Both the position numbers and the translations under genes were made by a program. Of a stretch of 64,000 nt of DNA, positions 53,733 through 64,000 are shown one piece after another. How positions within the stretch are numbered: the first letter of the stretch is position 1; each line of letters begins with the position of its first letter. The notes beneath the pieces are model-generated. The model was not told the DNA's origin and did not search any database. It saw only the letters and a program-made list of their open reading frames with translations. Origin of the DNA: Chamaecyparis obtusa. Lineage: Eukaryota; Streptophyta; Pinopsida; Cupressales; Cupressaceae. Where the stretch lies: NCBI GenBank assembly GCA_027943335.1, contig BSBK01001537.1, forward strand, positions 1,134,501-1,198,500. Direction: 5' to 3'.

Positions 53733-55213
53733 TGTAAAGAACCGAATTGGCTCTTCCTGAAGGTTTATTAATAATTGTGGAAACAACAACTTTTTTTTAA
53801 TAATATTTAGGCAAAGCAATTTCTGATGGCACATTCATCAAATTTAATTATCGAATTCAGACAATTAACATTTTGAATAAACATTCACTATTTGAAATCT
53901 TATTTTCAAACAAATTTATGTAAAAATCATATATCATTAAATTCCATGGCACCTGTATTCCGCAATTCTTCGCTTTGGCTGTCACGATCTCCAATCAATG
54001 GCTGCCTCCCTATGAAATACAACACATGTCTGCTTCCAGCAGTACGTTGACTGGCCCAGACTGAAAGCCGTCTCAAGGAACTGGCCAAACAACCCTGCCA
54101 AGGTAACCACATGACCAAAAACTGCTGTCACAAACCCCCACAAACTCACGTGCAATAATCTGGGTTGACGCTGACAATTATACAGTGAATTCGCTGTCCC
54201 ATATGATGCCTCCCACTATGTATGTAGCCGCAACATGAAAGAATACATAGCCATTAATTAAATACAAAAATCCTCCTCTGTTTCAATACTTACGATTTAT
54301 CAAGAAAGAGATATATCAGCCTCCAACTTGCTATTCCAGATTTCCGATATGATGAATTATCAAACTCAATTCCACAGCAAACTTCAACAATTTCCAAAAC
54401 CTCAGCAAAAAACAAATTCAGAATCCATAAGAACACATCATTTACCTATAAAGTAAATTTCACATAAATCCAATATACATCGACACTGGATTTAATTCAG
54501 AATCAGCAGCTGCAAAATTCACCACCAATCTGTGATGGCTCAAATTGCCAGAAGAGGAATCAGTCCTCAAAACCCTAACCGGTTTCTCACAGCCAAGAGA
54601 CTTTATAAATTTTATCAAATCAACAATGAATGAATGAAAGTGTTTTTTCGAGTAGAATATATAGCTTTTTTGGAAAAAGTACAATTTCACTTTTTTCATT
54701 AAAAAGACTTTTAAATGACCTCTTCACTTTATAACATTAAAGTTATAAAGTATTAAAGTTATTAAATTAAAATAATTTAATTTAATAACGATAACTTTAA
54801 AAACCAAAAGCTTCTGAATTCTGCTAACTGAAACAAACTCATTTCCGACACTAGAGCCTCAAACACCAACTGCCCTGCTGGAAATAACCCATTGCCAAAA
54901 ATAGCCAACTGCTAAAAATAGACTTACTATAAATAGTAAGTCTCTCAAACTAGAGATTCCATGAGACTCAATCCTAAAACATCTAATGCTTCGTGCAAAC
55001 ACCCTGCTAATCCAAGCCATACCCAAAATACCACTTACTAAAAATAGTAAGTCGACCAAATTGACCCGAACGAAGAGCAGATATGATAAACTAAACCTCC
55101 AGAATGGAGTCCCAACACTGGCTCCACAATCTGACCCCCTCTGAACACCTGATTAGCTTGCAAGGGTCGCCAAACCAAGCTAATCCCGAAGTCTAAAAAA
55201 TGGGGACATTACA
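53733..55213 (-). mobile_element. E14: solo LTR in E13 integrase
   Basis: 1,481 bp. Plus ends TGTAAAGAACC and GGGGACATTACA, TSD CCGAG (53728-53732 and 55214-55218). Same subfamily as E7, E11 and E16. Confidence 0.92.
54922..54941 (-). promoter_or_regulatory. palindrome-centred TATA box, E14
   Basis: Exact ACTTACTATAAATAGTAAGT. The companion ACTTACTAAAAATAGTAAGT is at 55033-55052, 111 bp away. Confidence 0.6.
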
Positions 55214-55222
55214 CCGAGATAG

Positions 55223-56191
55223 GGGTAAAAGCACAATCAGGTGTCACCTTTTAGGCTAACATATTAGCACAACTGAATTTTAGTATTTCTAAATAAAAAT
55301 TAATTGTGGTCAAACATATGGTCTAGCTAGATTCATTCTAGCTAAGTTAGATAAGTTTTTTAACTTTTCCAATTGAAAATATCTATTAAATGCATGTTTT
55401 ATACCACTTTGGGTCTAATTACCATAAAAATAAAATTATTTTAGAAAAGTGGCATTTCAATAACTCCTAATCATTTTAATGATATTTTTTTAAAAATAAA
55501 AAAATACCCTTTTGTAGAGATCACAATCAAGAATATCTTCATATAGATTTTATAGTGTTTTAATTAGACATAGTTTATAGTAATTAAAAAACATTGCAAG
55601 CAGGTATTTTAACTGTCAAGGAGATGTTGATTCGGAGAAAGAAAAAAATAGTTAAACATATTAAATAAATTTGAAAAATATATGGTGCACTAGAGGAGAG
55701 AGTCCTCTTCAAGGATATATATTTGTTTTTTTTATTGGGATAGATTTTTTATGAAAAATATGTTGTGAGATGAAAACTGTCGATTTCAGTGAGTTGGAAT
55801 TTGAATTGTTATAAAAGAGAAAATATAGGTCACAAACCAAATTTAATTTCTTCATGCACTAGCTATATATGTCATCTATGACATATTTTGAAATTAGGGG
55901 GAAAATGTTTATTTACATATACTTTTTTGGTGGGAACTAGACCCCATATTTTCAGCATTTTTCAGCAACTGAAAAATCATCTTTAAAAATTAAATAAACA
56001 TATCAATTCTTATTCAAAAAATTAATAAAATTTTTAATCATAAACTTCATCCATTTTATCACATTTAATTAGTTTACATCATCTTCAAATTCCAAACATA
56101 AATGTCATTTTTATACTATTGAAGTTGAACAACTTTGATTTTGTTAGCCTTTTCCTTTGTAAAAGGGTGACAAGTTATTGTGTTTTTACCC
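55223..56191. mobile_element. E15: non-autonomous TIR DNA transposon, superfamily unassigned
   Basis: 969 bp, AT-rich, without a coding frame. The left end GGGTAAAAGCACAAT and the right end ATTGTGTTTTTACCC are inverted, matching at 14 of 15 bases; further weaker pairing continues (GTGTCACCTTTTA / AAAAGGGTGACAAG). It is flanked by ATAG on both sides (55219-55222 and 56192-56195), and removing it plus one ATAG restores the integrase frame (QTE-IVNKW). A 4-bp duplication does not fit the common plant superfamilies; a 2-bp TA with one extra outer base is an alternative reading. Confidence 0.75.
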
Positions 56192-56346
56192 ATAGTTAAT
56201 AAATGGGTGGAGGGCTATCTTCGTAACTATGTTTCCGCTCAGCAGAGGGCTTGGGTGAAGTGGGTTTATTTATGTGAGTATTGTTACAATTCGACTCATC
56301 ACATGTCCATCGATATGGCTCCGTTTCAAGCTTTGTATGGATATGA
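56192..56346 (+). pseudogene. pol: E13 integrase, central fragment
   Basis: IVNKWVEGYLRNYVSAQQRA, YCYNSTHHMSIDMAPFQALY and GYD, continuing the integrase core after E15. The same residues occur in E4 and E6. It ends at TATGA, where E16 inserted. Confidence 0.92.
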
Positions 56347-57705
56347 TGTGAAGAACCGAACTCGGCTCTTCCTAGATTTTTAATTATAATTTGAAAACAT
56401 CTGCAACTATATTTTAATAATACTCATGCAAGAACAATTTCTGAAAATATTTTCACCAATCTTGAATTATCAAATTCAAGCAAATAGTTTCCTCATAAAT
56501 TATCATCAATAGAATCCTTATATGCAAACAGAACTATATAATAAACTAATTCTGGCAATTATTCAAGGCACCAATGAATAAGGCAGCCGCCCTATGATTG
56601 CTCACACATGCCTGCTCCAGAACTAAACGCAGTCCAAGGAAATGCCAAACGGCCCAATTTGAATAACACGTGACCAGAATTTATGTGTCACAGCTCTTCT
56701 TTGGACTCACGCGCCTAGACATGAGTTGACGCAGCAGCATAAGGAATTGTGTTCGCTGACCAATCAATACGCCTTCACCAGTATATAATCACAGCATTAA
56801 AATGAACAGCCTCCTCTCTAATTTCGAAGATTCTCCTCTGTTTGCAATGCTTCAATAATCAGAAAAAATTAACCAACCTCCAAGAAATTATTCCAGAACT
56901 TTGATTTGTTGAATTTACAGACACAAATCAACAACACTCTTCTAACTCCAGATTCAGAATTTCTCACACATTCGATATACATCAGCATCGAATTGCGAAC
57001 TCAATAAAATTAGCTGTAAAATTCACCACCAACAGAAGATGGCTCAAATTACGAAAGAGGAATCAGTCCTCGAAACCCTAGCCAAGTTTGTCTTCTTCCC
57101 AAATTCCAAGAAAAATAATGATTGCATAAGATGAATGAAAGTGCTTTTTCGAGTAGAATATATAGCTTTTTCGAAAAAGCACTTTTTAATATTTTCACTT
57201 AATTGGCTTTAAAAATAATCTCACTTTATAACATTAAGTTATAAAGTCATAAGTTATTAAATTGAATCAAAATAATTTAATTTAATAACACATTTAAAAT
57301 ATAAGCCACTGAATGTCTGACTGCAATCAACGAACTTCTGACAGAGAACCAAGTCCAACTGTCTAACTAGGAATAGGCACTGCCCTACCAGAAATAGCCA
57401 CTGCTAAAAATAGACTTACTATAAATAGTAAGTCTCTCAAACTGGAGATTCACTGAAACTCGATCTTGAGATATCTGACGCTCCGTGCAGACACCCTGCT
57501 AATCTTGGCCATGCCCAAAATACCACTTACTAAAAATAGTAAGTCGACCAAAATGATCTGAACAAAGAGCAGACTTGATAATCTGAACCTCCAGAATGGA
57601 ATCCCAACGCTGGCTCCACCATCTGACCCCCTCTAATCGCCTGATTAGCCTGTGTGGGTTGCCAAACCAAGCTAATCCCATGAGTCTAAAAACGGGGACA
57701 TTACA
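56347..57705 (-). mobile_element. E16: solo LTR in E13 integrase
   Basis: 1,359 bp. Plus ends TGTGAAGAACC and GGGGACATTACA, TSD TATGA (56342-56346 and 57706-57710). Same subfamily as E7, E11 and E14, but closer to E14 in the GAACCGAA..GGCTCTTCC end. Confidence 0.92.
57414..57433 (-). promoter_or_regulatory. palindrome-centred TATA box, E16
   Basis: Exact ACTTACTATAAATAGTAAGT, with the companion palindrome at 57525-57544, 111 bp away. Confidence 0.6.
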
Positions 57706-57710
57706 TATGA

Positions 57711-58338
57711 TCCTCCCAGTTTCTTTGATTTGATGCTCAGTGATAGCCGAGTACCTGGTGCAGGTGACTTGTTACAGGACAGTCGGGATGTTTTAGGCAC
57801 CTTGCAAGATAATATACAGCATGCACAGAATCAGCAGAAGCAGTATGCTAATCAAAGGAGAGTGGCCCGCTCTTTTGAGGTTGGAGACATGGTGTATTTG
57901 ATGTTGCAACCATATAGGCAGTCTTCCATTCGGAGGAGAGGTGCTGAAAAGCTTAAACCTCGGTATTATGGTCCCTTTTGTGTGGTTCGGTGGGTCGGAG
58001 AGGTTGCTTATGAGTTGGATTTGCCTCCTGATAGTAAAGTACAAAATGTGTTTCATGTGTCCCGTCTGAAGAAAGCCTTGGGAAGGCATGTTGTTCCTTC
58101 GACTATTTTACCACCTCTCGATGATGAAGGGAAGCTGGAATTGATTCCTGAAGCCATTTTAGATACCAGGGAACGACAATTGCGCAGACGAGTTATCCAT
58201 GAGTTTTTGGTCAAGTGGCATGGTCTTCCGGATGAGGATGCTACTTGGGAGTCAGAAGATATTTTGCAACATCCTGGTTTGCAATTGCTTGAGGACAAGC
58301 AATCTTCGGAAAGGAGGACTGTAATGTCCCCGATTTAG
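57711..58338 (+). CDS. pol: E13 integrase C-terminus and chromodomain (open)
   Basis: After the E16 site the frame reads DLMLSDSRVPGAGDLLQDSR, helical text, FEVGDMVYLMLQPYRQS, the GPY/F module YYGPFCVVRWVGEVAYELDL, FHVSRLKKALG, then a chromodomain EFLVKWHGLPDEDATWESED and LLEDKQSSERRTV. It is open to TAG at 58336, overlapping the PPT and the first bases of the 3' LTR. The chromodomain identifies the chromovirus lineage. Confidence 0.92.
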
Positions 58339-59382
58339 CAGGTACCTGTGCTTGCTATTGTCAGTTCATTAATGCGATTCCCATGAGCTGATGGAGTGTT
58401 TAGGGGATCTCTGTGTGCACTTACTATTTATAGTAAGTCAGTTATTGGTTTCTATTTTGGGCAAGTCAATTGGGTTCATAATTTGCCTCCGTCTTCATAT
58501 CTTATGCAATTAAGCTTGGCTTAATTCATTATCATGTCACTTTATGTTCTAATTTTAAAGTGTGTGCTTGATGCTTCAAGGCACTTAAGTGAAAGGTGTG
58601 AATTTGAAGCTAGAGTTCAGTGTGTTGAGGAAGATTGAAGTTATGGTTTAAGCCTTGGATTTGCGAAAAGTTCATTATGCTTTGATTATCATTTTATGGA
58701 ATTTGGAGTTGAGTATGGAAACAGTGATCGAGGGTTTGAGAGTTATCTCTGAGAACGATCTTTCTCAAGAGAAAGGAAATGCGCTTTGAGTTGGATCTCC
58801 TGCCAACGAATTGTGCTTGGTGTTGCGGCTTGCAAATTCAGGTCGTGGTTTATATACAGGTTGTGATTTATATATTGGTGGCGTTTTATTACAGTGCGGG
58901 CCGAATAGCAGTTGGGAGTTGTGTGCAACTGTTCTCAAGCCTTAATAAATACAGGCCGCATAGCATAGCAGTATTGGATAATGCGGAAGCTGACAGGGAA
59001 TGCGTCGGCATTGATAGGGAGGTTGACGCAGGGAGTTTAGGAAGGATTGTGGGTGTCTTTGAAGATTCCAGCAGGGAAGCGGTTCATAGTCTGGTGTTAC
59101 GCCTTCAAACAGCCGCAAGGTAGAGAGTTGTATTCTTCCTTCAGCAGCCGTGGTAATTAAAGGTACATCAAATTTGATATATCTCTTGTATGGAAAATGG
59201 TTAATTTGATATTAATCAACATCAATTCCTAGTGCGTTGGAATAGCACCGTTGAAAATTATTATATGTTTAAGCTTACAATAATTCTTGCAAATTTGGAA
59301 AAATCAAATAAAAGACAAGAAGGTTTGCAGTTGACTTGTGAATTTTCAGTTATAAGTTGAGAGACTACTTAGTTTCATTACA
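58320..59382 (+). repeat. E13 3' LTR
   Basis: 1,063 bp, starts TGTAATGTCCCC and ends TTTCATTACA. About 34 bp shorter than the 5' LTR through loss between short direct repeats. Confidence 0.93.
58419..58438 (+). promoter_or_regulatory. palindrome-centred TATA box, E13 3' LTR
   Basis: ACTTACTATTTATAGTAAGT, both 9-bp arms perfect; on the minus strand this is the same 20-mer as in the other LTRs. Confidence 0.6.
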
Positions 59383-60795
59383 AATGGTAACCGGTAAGCT
59401 TGCTACCGGTAACAATATTGTCATTGATTGGCAAAAGTGGATAAAGATTTGTCATCTCTCTCTAGTCCTAAGATCTGTATGAAAAGAGGCTGGTTTGGCA
59501 ACCAGTGACAACTTGCAAGAAAGAAATGACTGTACTCAAGTGCAATCGGTCAGTACACAAAGCATCAGCAACCGGGCAATGTATATAGTCAAGGAATGAA
59601 AGATTTATCTATCAATCGAGGACCAGGGTAAAACCGGTGTAGACATGCACAGAGAAAGTATGAGTACAAACCGGTGTCATTAACACAACCGAGGAATGTG
59701 CGACCGGTAAAGTAAAGGAAGGAATTGTGACAGGTCAAAGACTCTTACCTGTTCGCATCATGAGGATCTCAACCGATCTAGTAATGACTCCAGTATGAAT
59801 TGAGGAAGTCATAGTCAACTATCTGTTCCAACCAACTCTTTGACGCACTAAATCCGGAGGACTTTGAGTTGACATGGTGATCGGTTTTGAGGCGCGTTTG
59901 AAGGTTATAAAGCCGGGATTTGTGGTTTTAAAACAAAGAGTTATCTCTTGTGAAAGAAAGGTGATTGACATGCATTTATTGCTTTCTTCATAAAGCAGAT
60001 AAAGCAAGAGCATGCATCGGATGTTATACTTCACTCAATAATGTATCCGATAGAGATCTGAAGTCAGGTCATGCATAAGAGGTGCAATTAGGGCAAAGAC
60101 TATATATTCTTCTGCCTATTGAGTATATGCGTTGCCTTCATTCTGCCGAGTAAAAGAGTGAACTTGTATGCTTGAGAAGCTAGAGTGAAAAGAAGTAAGA
60201 AGAAGAAAGAAAGAAGACTGTGCAGAGAAGCACAAACAATAGAGGAGAACACACCTGCGGCAACCGGTGATGCTTTTCAGTTGAGCACAAACAGAGATCT
60301 TATCAGGCTATGCAAAGCCACTTTTAAAAGGTCAACCTTTCTATTGTTTTCTAGCAATAACAATAGTTAAATCCCAGTATTTGGGTGGACTCTAAGAGGT
60401 CCCTTGTATCAAATCCCTTAACCAGGTGACATCTTTCTAAGGTGTTCCTAGTCCTTTGACCAGGTAGGCACTAAGCGGCCTTATTGTAACAAATCCCTTA
60501 ACCGGGTCGCATCTAATAGTGCGTTGTAATCCTTTAAACCGGGAAGGCTCCTAACAAGGCGTACTCTAGAAGAGTACAAAATTTGTGAGGTCTCCTCACA
60601 CCGTGGTTTTTACCCGAACCCGGTTTCCACGTGATAAATTTGGTGTCACTGTGTGGTTGTTTGCTTGCTGTTATTAGATGCTTAAATCTGTTTTGGCTTA
60701 CAGTTACAAGTTTACTTCACTAGATTTGAAGAGAAGATTTTTAGAGGTGTTGATTCACCCCTCCCCTCTCAGCACCGGTTGGGACTGTCATCATC

Positions 60796-61476
60796 ATAAT
60801 AAACAGAATGATTATTACGGTGATTATCGTTTAATCATGCTTTGACTATGCATTGTTAAGATAAGTGTGATTAGTATGGAATCGACTAAGTGTGGGAGCA
60901 CATGATAATGCAATGACAAGTGCAATTAGTAGTATTAGTTGTCAACTTAGCTTTCTTCATTCACCGTCTATGATTGAGAAGTCGACAATCTTGGCATCAT
61001 TACTTGACGGCCACCGGAAGCTAATTTGCAATCACTGTCTTAGTTATTTAACTATTTATTATTATTATATTATTGTATTAATATTTTAATAATAGATCAT
61101 AATATTACCATGTTATTAATAAGGTTGCCATATTAACATACTATTTATCAATAGTATGTTAACAATATATTATTATTATTATCTATTGATAATAATCATA
61201 TATTATTATTATTTGTTTTTAATACTATCGATTATTATTATATTAATAAATAATATATAATATATTGATTATATTATATAATATTAATGTTCGATTTATC
61301 AACTTTAATATCTTGATTATTATATATTCAATACTATTATTGTATTGTAACTTATACTATGAATATATTATTATAATTTATCTATTTGAATTCTATTATT
61401 GTCATTTCATCTTTAAAGATTCTACAAAACAAGATGAGGATATTGCCCAAAGGTCTTCAAAAAGAGGGACATGACA
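60796..61476. repeat. E9 right half, AT-rich
   Basis: After E10 and its TCATC duplication, E9 continues. 61030-61400 is nearly pure A/T with many TATTATTA units, then AAAGAGGGACATGACA closes the LTR. No gene. Confidence 0.8.
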
Positions 61477-63020
61477 CAATCCCAAGGTCAACCCTCCTAC
61501 AAAGACTCAGGGACATTGACATTTCAGAGATCCTTTTAACTGCTATCATCAGACTGTATGAGAGGGTTCTTGACCATCTCAAGATCCAATGTGGGCACTC
61601 TGACTTCATCAAGAGTACCATTGGGGTCAAGCAGGGCTGCCCCTATCCCCCACCTTGTTCAAGATCTACATTGATGAGTTGGAGTCTTTTCTCCAAGAAC
61701 ACTCTTCGATGGACAATGGTTTCCCTTTGCACCAAGTTCTTATCTCTGTTCTGCTCTTTGTCGATGATTTTTTCCTCTTGGCCTCTCCGGAGGATTTGCA
61801 AAGACAATTGGGCACTCTCACTTCTTTTAGTGACTAGCGGCATCTCACAATCAATGTGGGGAAGGCGAAGGTTATGGTCTTCAATGGCCTCAAGCCTTCT
61901 CACCTCCACTTCTACTTCTGGGGCATTGAAGTGGATATTTCTTCGTCCTATACGTACTTGGGGGTCAAGTTCTTCGGCCCTCAATTCAGCATGAGACTTG
62001 CCCTTTAGCCGTGTATCAACAAGGGATATGGTTCTTTGGCCCTTCTTGAGAAATAGTGTTTTCGACATCAATTTCAAGACACTATGTCCAAGATGACCCT
62101 CATGGACACTCTTATCAGACCTCTCGTCCTTTATGGTTCTATTGTTTGGGGGCCTTTCCTTTTGGAGTCTGATTGGGCTTTTGCGGAGCTAGTTTAGATT
62201 CTTCTTCTTTGACATATTATTAGGTGCAAGCAGTCCATTCCATATGATATCATCATTGTAGAGTTTTGGGGCTGTCCCTTCAAGCTTGAAGGGCGCAGTA
62301 AGTATCCCTACCTCGTCTACTGTCTATTGCCACTTTTGCCTCCTTTGGGAGGGCTCGTTGTTGGTTTGTTGAGGCCTCCGCCCTTCTTGGGTCTATAGGT
62401 ATCGAGATTGATTATCTCCCCCCTTACCAGTATTCTCTTGGGACACTCCCCCATATCCTTCCCCCCAAGGAGTTGAATAGGTGTATCAGAACCGACATTT
62501 ACAGACAATTCATTCACACTACTAAGGTCAAACCCCATGGGGGTTGTTACCGAAAGATGGTGTTCTATGTGGCACACTTTCTTGAGGTTCAGGATAGGAT
62601 CATTACTCGGCACTCCATACCTATCCCACCATTGGTCCCATTCCCTCTGAATCCCTCTTGGTTCCTTCAAAGTGGGCTCACATCAGCTTTGCATTAAGAT
62701 TGATCATCAACTTGATAGAGAGAATAAGGTTTGCCAGCTTTGCAACATCAGAGAGCCTAAGACCAAGGAGCACTTCATATTTTGTTGTCCTATCTATTAT
62801 GAGATTAGGTGGAGGTTCTACTATCTCTTCAGGGAGTCTTAGGTTCTCTCCACCTTCTTTAGATTTGCAAATCAAAGGTGTCTTTCTCTTTACATCTAGG
62901 AAGCCATCAAGCTTCGGAACCACTTGCTTTAGCACCAAGCTCCTGCGCACTCACACTCTTGTCAGCTTATCACCTCCTTTGTTGGGCTCCCCTCGGCTCG
63001 AGGCACCAAATGTTAGCTCA
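61477..63020 (+). pseudogene. LINE segment 4: reverse transcriptase palm/thumb and C-terminal Cys-rich end
   Basis: RT continues: PRSTLLQRLRDIDISEIL, IKSTIGVKQGCP (a one-base frame change follows), LFKIYIDELESFL, LLFVDDFFLLASPEDLQRQL (catalytic DD in FVDD) and LTINVGKAKVMVFNG. Then broken frames with SYTYLGVKF and LIRPLVLYGSIVWGP. The C-terminal CQLCNIREPKTKEHFIFCC (about 62732-62790) is a CCHC-like motif common in LINE ends. The residues around GVKQGCPLSPTLF and FVDD resemble RTE/Dualen/RandI-like LINEs rather than plant L1, but I hold this loosely. The right end is not sharp; no poly(A) tail was found. Confidence 0.8.
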
Positions 63021-63413
63021 GTCCCTCCTCAAGTTTTTAGACATCGATTAAGTCCCATAGGGGTTCTTTTCATCAATGGCCAACCTCCTCTAGGACCTCC
63101 CAGCAGCAACAGTCCTCCTCCAAGACTTCTTAGAGGCGGTCCAGGGCCCCTCCTAGATCTTTGTCTTACCCCTCTGGTTATAGGTTCTTCACTGGTGCTT
63201 CGTCCTCTTAGGGGCATTGGGGTTTCCCTATTGGACTCCACCCTGCTCTTGTTTTCTTTGGTTTGTTTGTTTGGGTTAGTCTGTTTGTTTCTTGTTGCTT
63301 CTGCTTTGTTTCCTTGGGCATCGTTTTGTACCCCTACTATGAGCTGGTCCCCTATTTTGTTCTTGGTAGTTGATGCAGGGGCATCCAAGGTTAAGGCAGG
63401 GGCATTCTGTGTC
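63021..63413 (+). other. probable LINE 3' region, no gene
   Basis: C/T-rich then T-rich text (TTTGGTTTGTTTGTTTGGGT at about 63258). A 271-codon proline-rich frame (62658-63473) overlaps the LINE C-terminus in another frame and is not supported as a gene. Confidence 0.4.
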
Positions 63414-64000
63414 CTCGGTAAACTGCATGGAGTGTTTGTGTTTTGGCCGGTTTTTACTCGGTTGCAGCCTTGACCGACAGTCTCGGTCATTGAAGGAAGC
63501 TCGGTAGTCTCTGGCGCTCGGTGAAATGGTTGCTCGGTCATGCCTACGATGCTCGGTTGATACTGGTGCTCGAAAATGCTTGGCGTGCTTGGTAATTTTA
63601 CTGTTGCTCGGTAGTTCAGACTTACCGATTGGAGTTCTGTGTGATTTGTTAGCCGACTTGGTGAATTAATTGTTGGTAGCCATTGTCTTGGGCCAACATG
63701 CAGAATTAAATGTTTGTATACATTTGTAAGCCGACTTGTATGGCATTTAATTATTTGTTTTGGGGAGTTAAGGGTTTCATCCAGCCGACTTGTGGCTCAT
63801 GATTAGTATTTAAGGAAGGCTTGGGTATATGTTTAGGGGAGAACTTAGAGCGAAGAAAGGTTCATGACTTGGAAAACTTAGTGAGTCAGATCTGAAGTTC
63901 TGAAAGCTGGAGTTGGCGAAGTTGTGGAAAAGTTCTTGATGTTCTTGCAGATTAGATTGTAATATGATAGTCCTATATAGCAGAGTTAGGGATTTGCATA
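63414..64000 (+). repeat. E17: 5' part of an LTR running off the window
   Basis: About eight CTCGGT hexamers lie within 200 bp (63414-63620), in the style of the CGGT-rich first 300 bp of the E8 and E10 LTRs. Then GTTAAGGGTTTCAT (also in the E8 LTR) and TATTTAAG at 63807-63814 as a possible TATA box. The start is uncertain and no TSD can be tested. Confidence 0.4.

Larger units (their letters stand above)
48622..59382 (+). mobile_element. E13: Ty3/gypsy chromovirus, inserted in the E10 3' LTR
   Basis: LTRs lie at 48622-49718 and 58320-59382, TSD AATGG (48617-48621 and 59383-59387), PBS 49720-49731, PPT GGAAAGGAGGAC before 58320. Plus orientation: gag, protease, RT, RNase H, integrase, chromodomain. 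It is the most complete gypsy pol in the window, but integrase is cut by E14, E15 and E16 and there are several frame breaks. Confidence 0.95.
39839..60790 (+). mobile_element. E10: Ty1/copia retrotransposon, inserted in E9
   Basis: LTRs lie at 39839-41276 and 48603-60790 (the latter split by E13), TSD TCATC at 39834-39838 and 60791-60795, PBS 41279-41290, PPT AAAGGGGGAG at 48591-48600. The interior order gag-protease-integrase-RT-RNase H is copia. Insertions are E11 (gag), E12 (RT) and E13 (3' LTR). Removing E11 and E12 with one TSD copy each leaves gag-pol in a single frame of about 1,403 codons interrupted only by nonsense codons, so the element is young relative to E6. Confidence 0.95.
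48603..60790 (+). repeat. E10 3' LTR, split by E13
   Basis: Only 19 bases (48603-48621, TGTTGGCATAAAGAAATGG) lie left of E13; the remaining 1.4 kb is 59388-60790, after the second AATGG. Together about 1,422 bp. It ends TTGGGACTGTCA and is very similar to the 5' LTR. Confidence 0.93.
38729..61476. mobile_element. E9: solo LTR, split by copia E10
   Basis: Ends TGAAATGTCCC (38729) and GGGACATGACA (61476), TSD CAATC at 38724-38728 and 61477-61481, with the LINE reading frame restored across the site. Its own sequence is 38729-39838 plus 60796-61476, about 1.79 kb. No gag-pol of its own is seen, so it is a solo LTR with gypsy-like termini. The right half is a long AT-rich (TTATTATA) tract. Confidence 0.85.

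Noticed and set aside
61030..61400. Possible replication origin or matrix attachment region from the long A/T tract
   Set aside because: The tract lies inside solo LTR E9 and looks like simple TTATTA expansion; composition alone is not support.
62658..63473. 271-codon frame with proline-rich middle
   Set aside because: Its first half overlaps the LINE C-terminus in a different frame and the rest is C/T-rich 3' sequence without domain features.

Overview
This window is plant nuclear DNA made almost entirely of nested retrotransposons. I see no complete host gene, rRNA or tRNA gene, CRISPR array or bacterial-type operon. The long LTRs (0.67-1.8 kb), chromodomain Ty3/gypsy elements, one Ty1/copia element, an APE-type LINE and many old solo LTRs fit a large, transposon-rich plant genome. 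A gymnosperm is my best guess, but this is inference and the species cannot be read from the sequence. Elements are numbered E1-E17 from left to right. Nearly every junction is supported by a 5-bp target-site duplication (TSD) that I read directly.

Layout. 1-9590 (minus): E1, a decayed LTR-type element with a gag remnant and a large second gene (ORF2), split by E2 (1712-6911), a non-autonomous LTR element whose pol is replaced by an acidic 400-residue ORF. 9600-10130: E3, a copia LTR fragment. 10131-13366: apparent host sequence with two spliced exons of a VASt-domain (BAGP1-like) gene and a tandem repeat. 13367-19453 (minus): E4, a chromovirus with a variable 25-bp repeat in its LTRs. 19651 to about 63020 (plus): one LINE copy cut into four pieces by three insertions.

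The LINE holds (a) solo LTR E5 (20608-30340), carrying gypsy E6 (21208-29481), which carries solo LTR E7 (24982-26445); (b) E8 (30868-38548), the best-preserved member of the gag+ORF2 family; and (c) solo LTR E9 (38729-61476), carrying copia E10 (39839-60790). E10 is hit by solo LTRs E11 and E12 and by gypsy E13 (48622-59382). E13 is hit by solo LTR E14, TIR element E15 and solo LTR E16. The stack is LINE > E9 > E10 > E13 > E14/E15/E16, five levels deep, possibly all inside one host intron. The right end (63414-64000) looks like the 5' part of another LTR (E17).

Most novel candidates. E8/E1 are pol-less elements with a zinc-knuckle gag and an ORF2 of about 1,150 codons that I cannot assign to a family, preceded in both copies by an internal TATA box. 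E2 has the same LTR-gag-PPT frame as the gypsy elements but carries an unrecognised acidic cargo ORF. The gypsy-type LTRs share a palindrome-centred TATA box. None of the pol genes looks functional; each has stops, frameshifts, insertions or lost catalytic residues.
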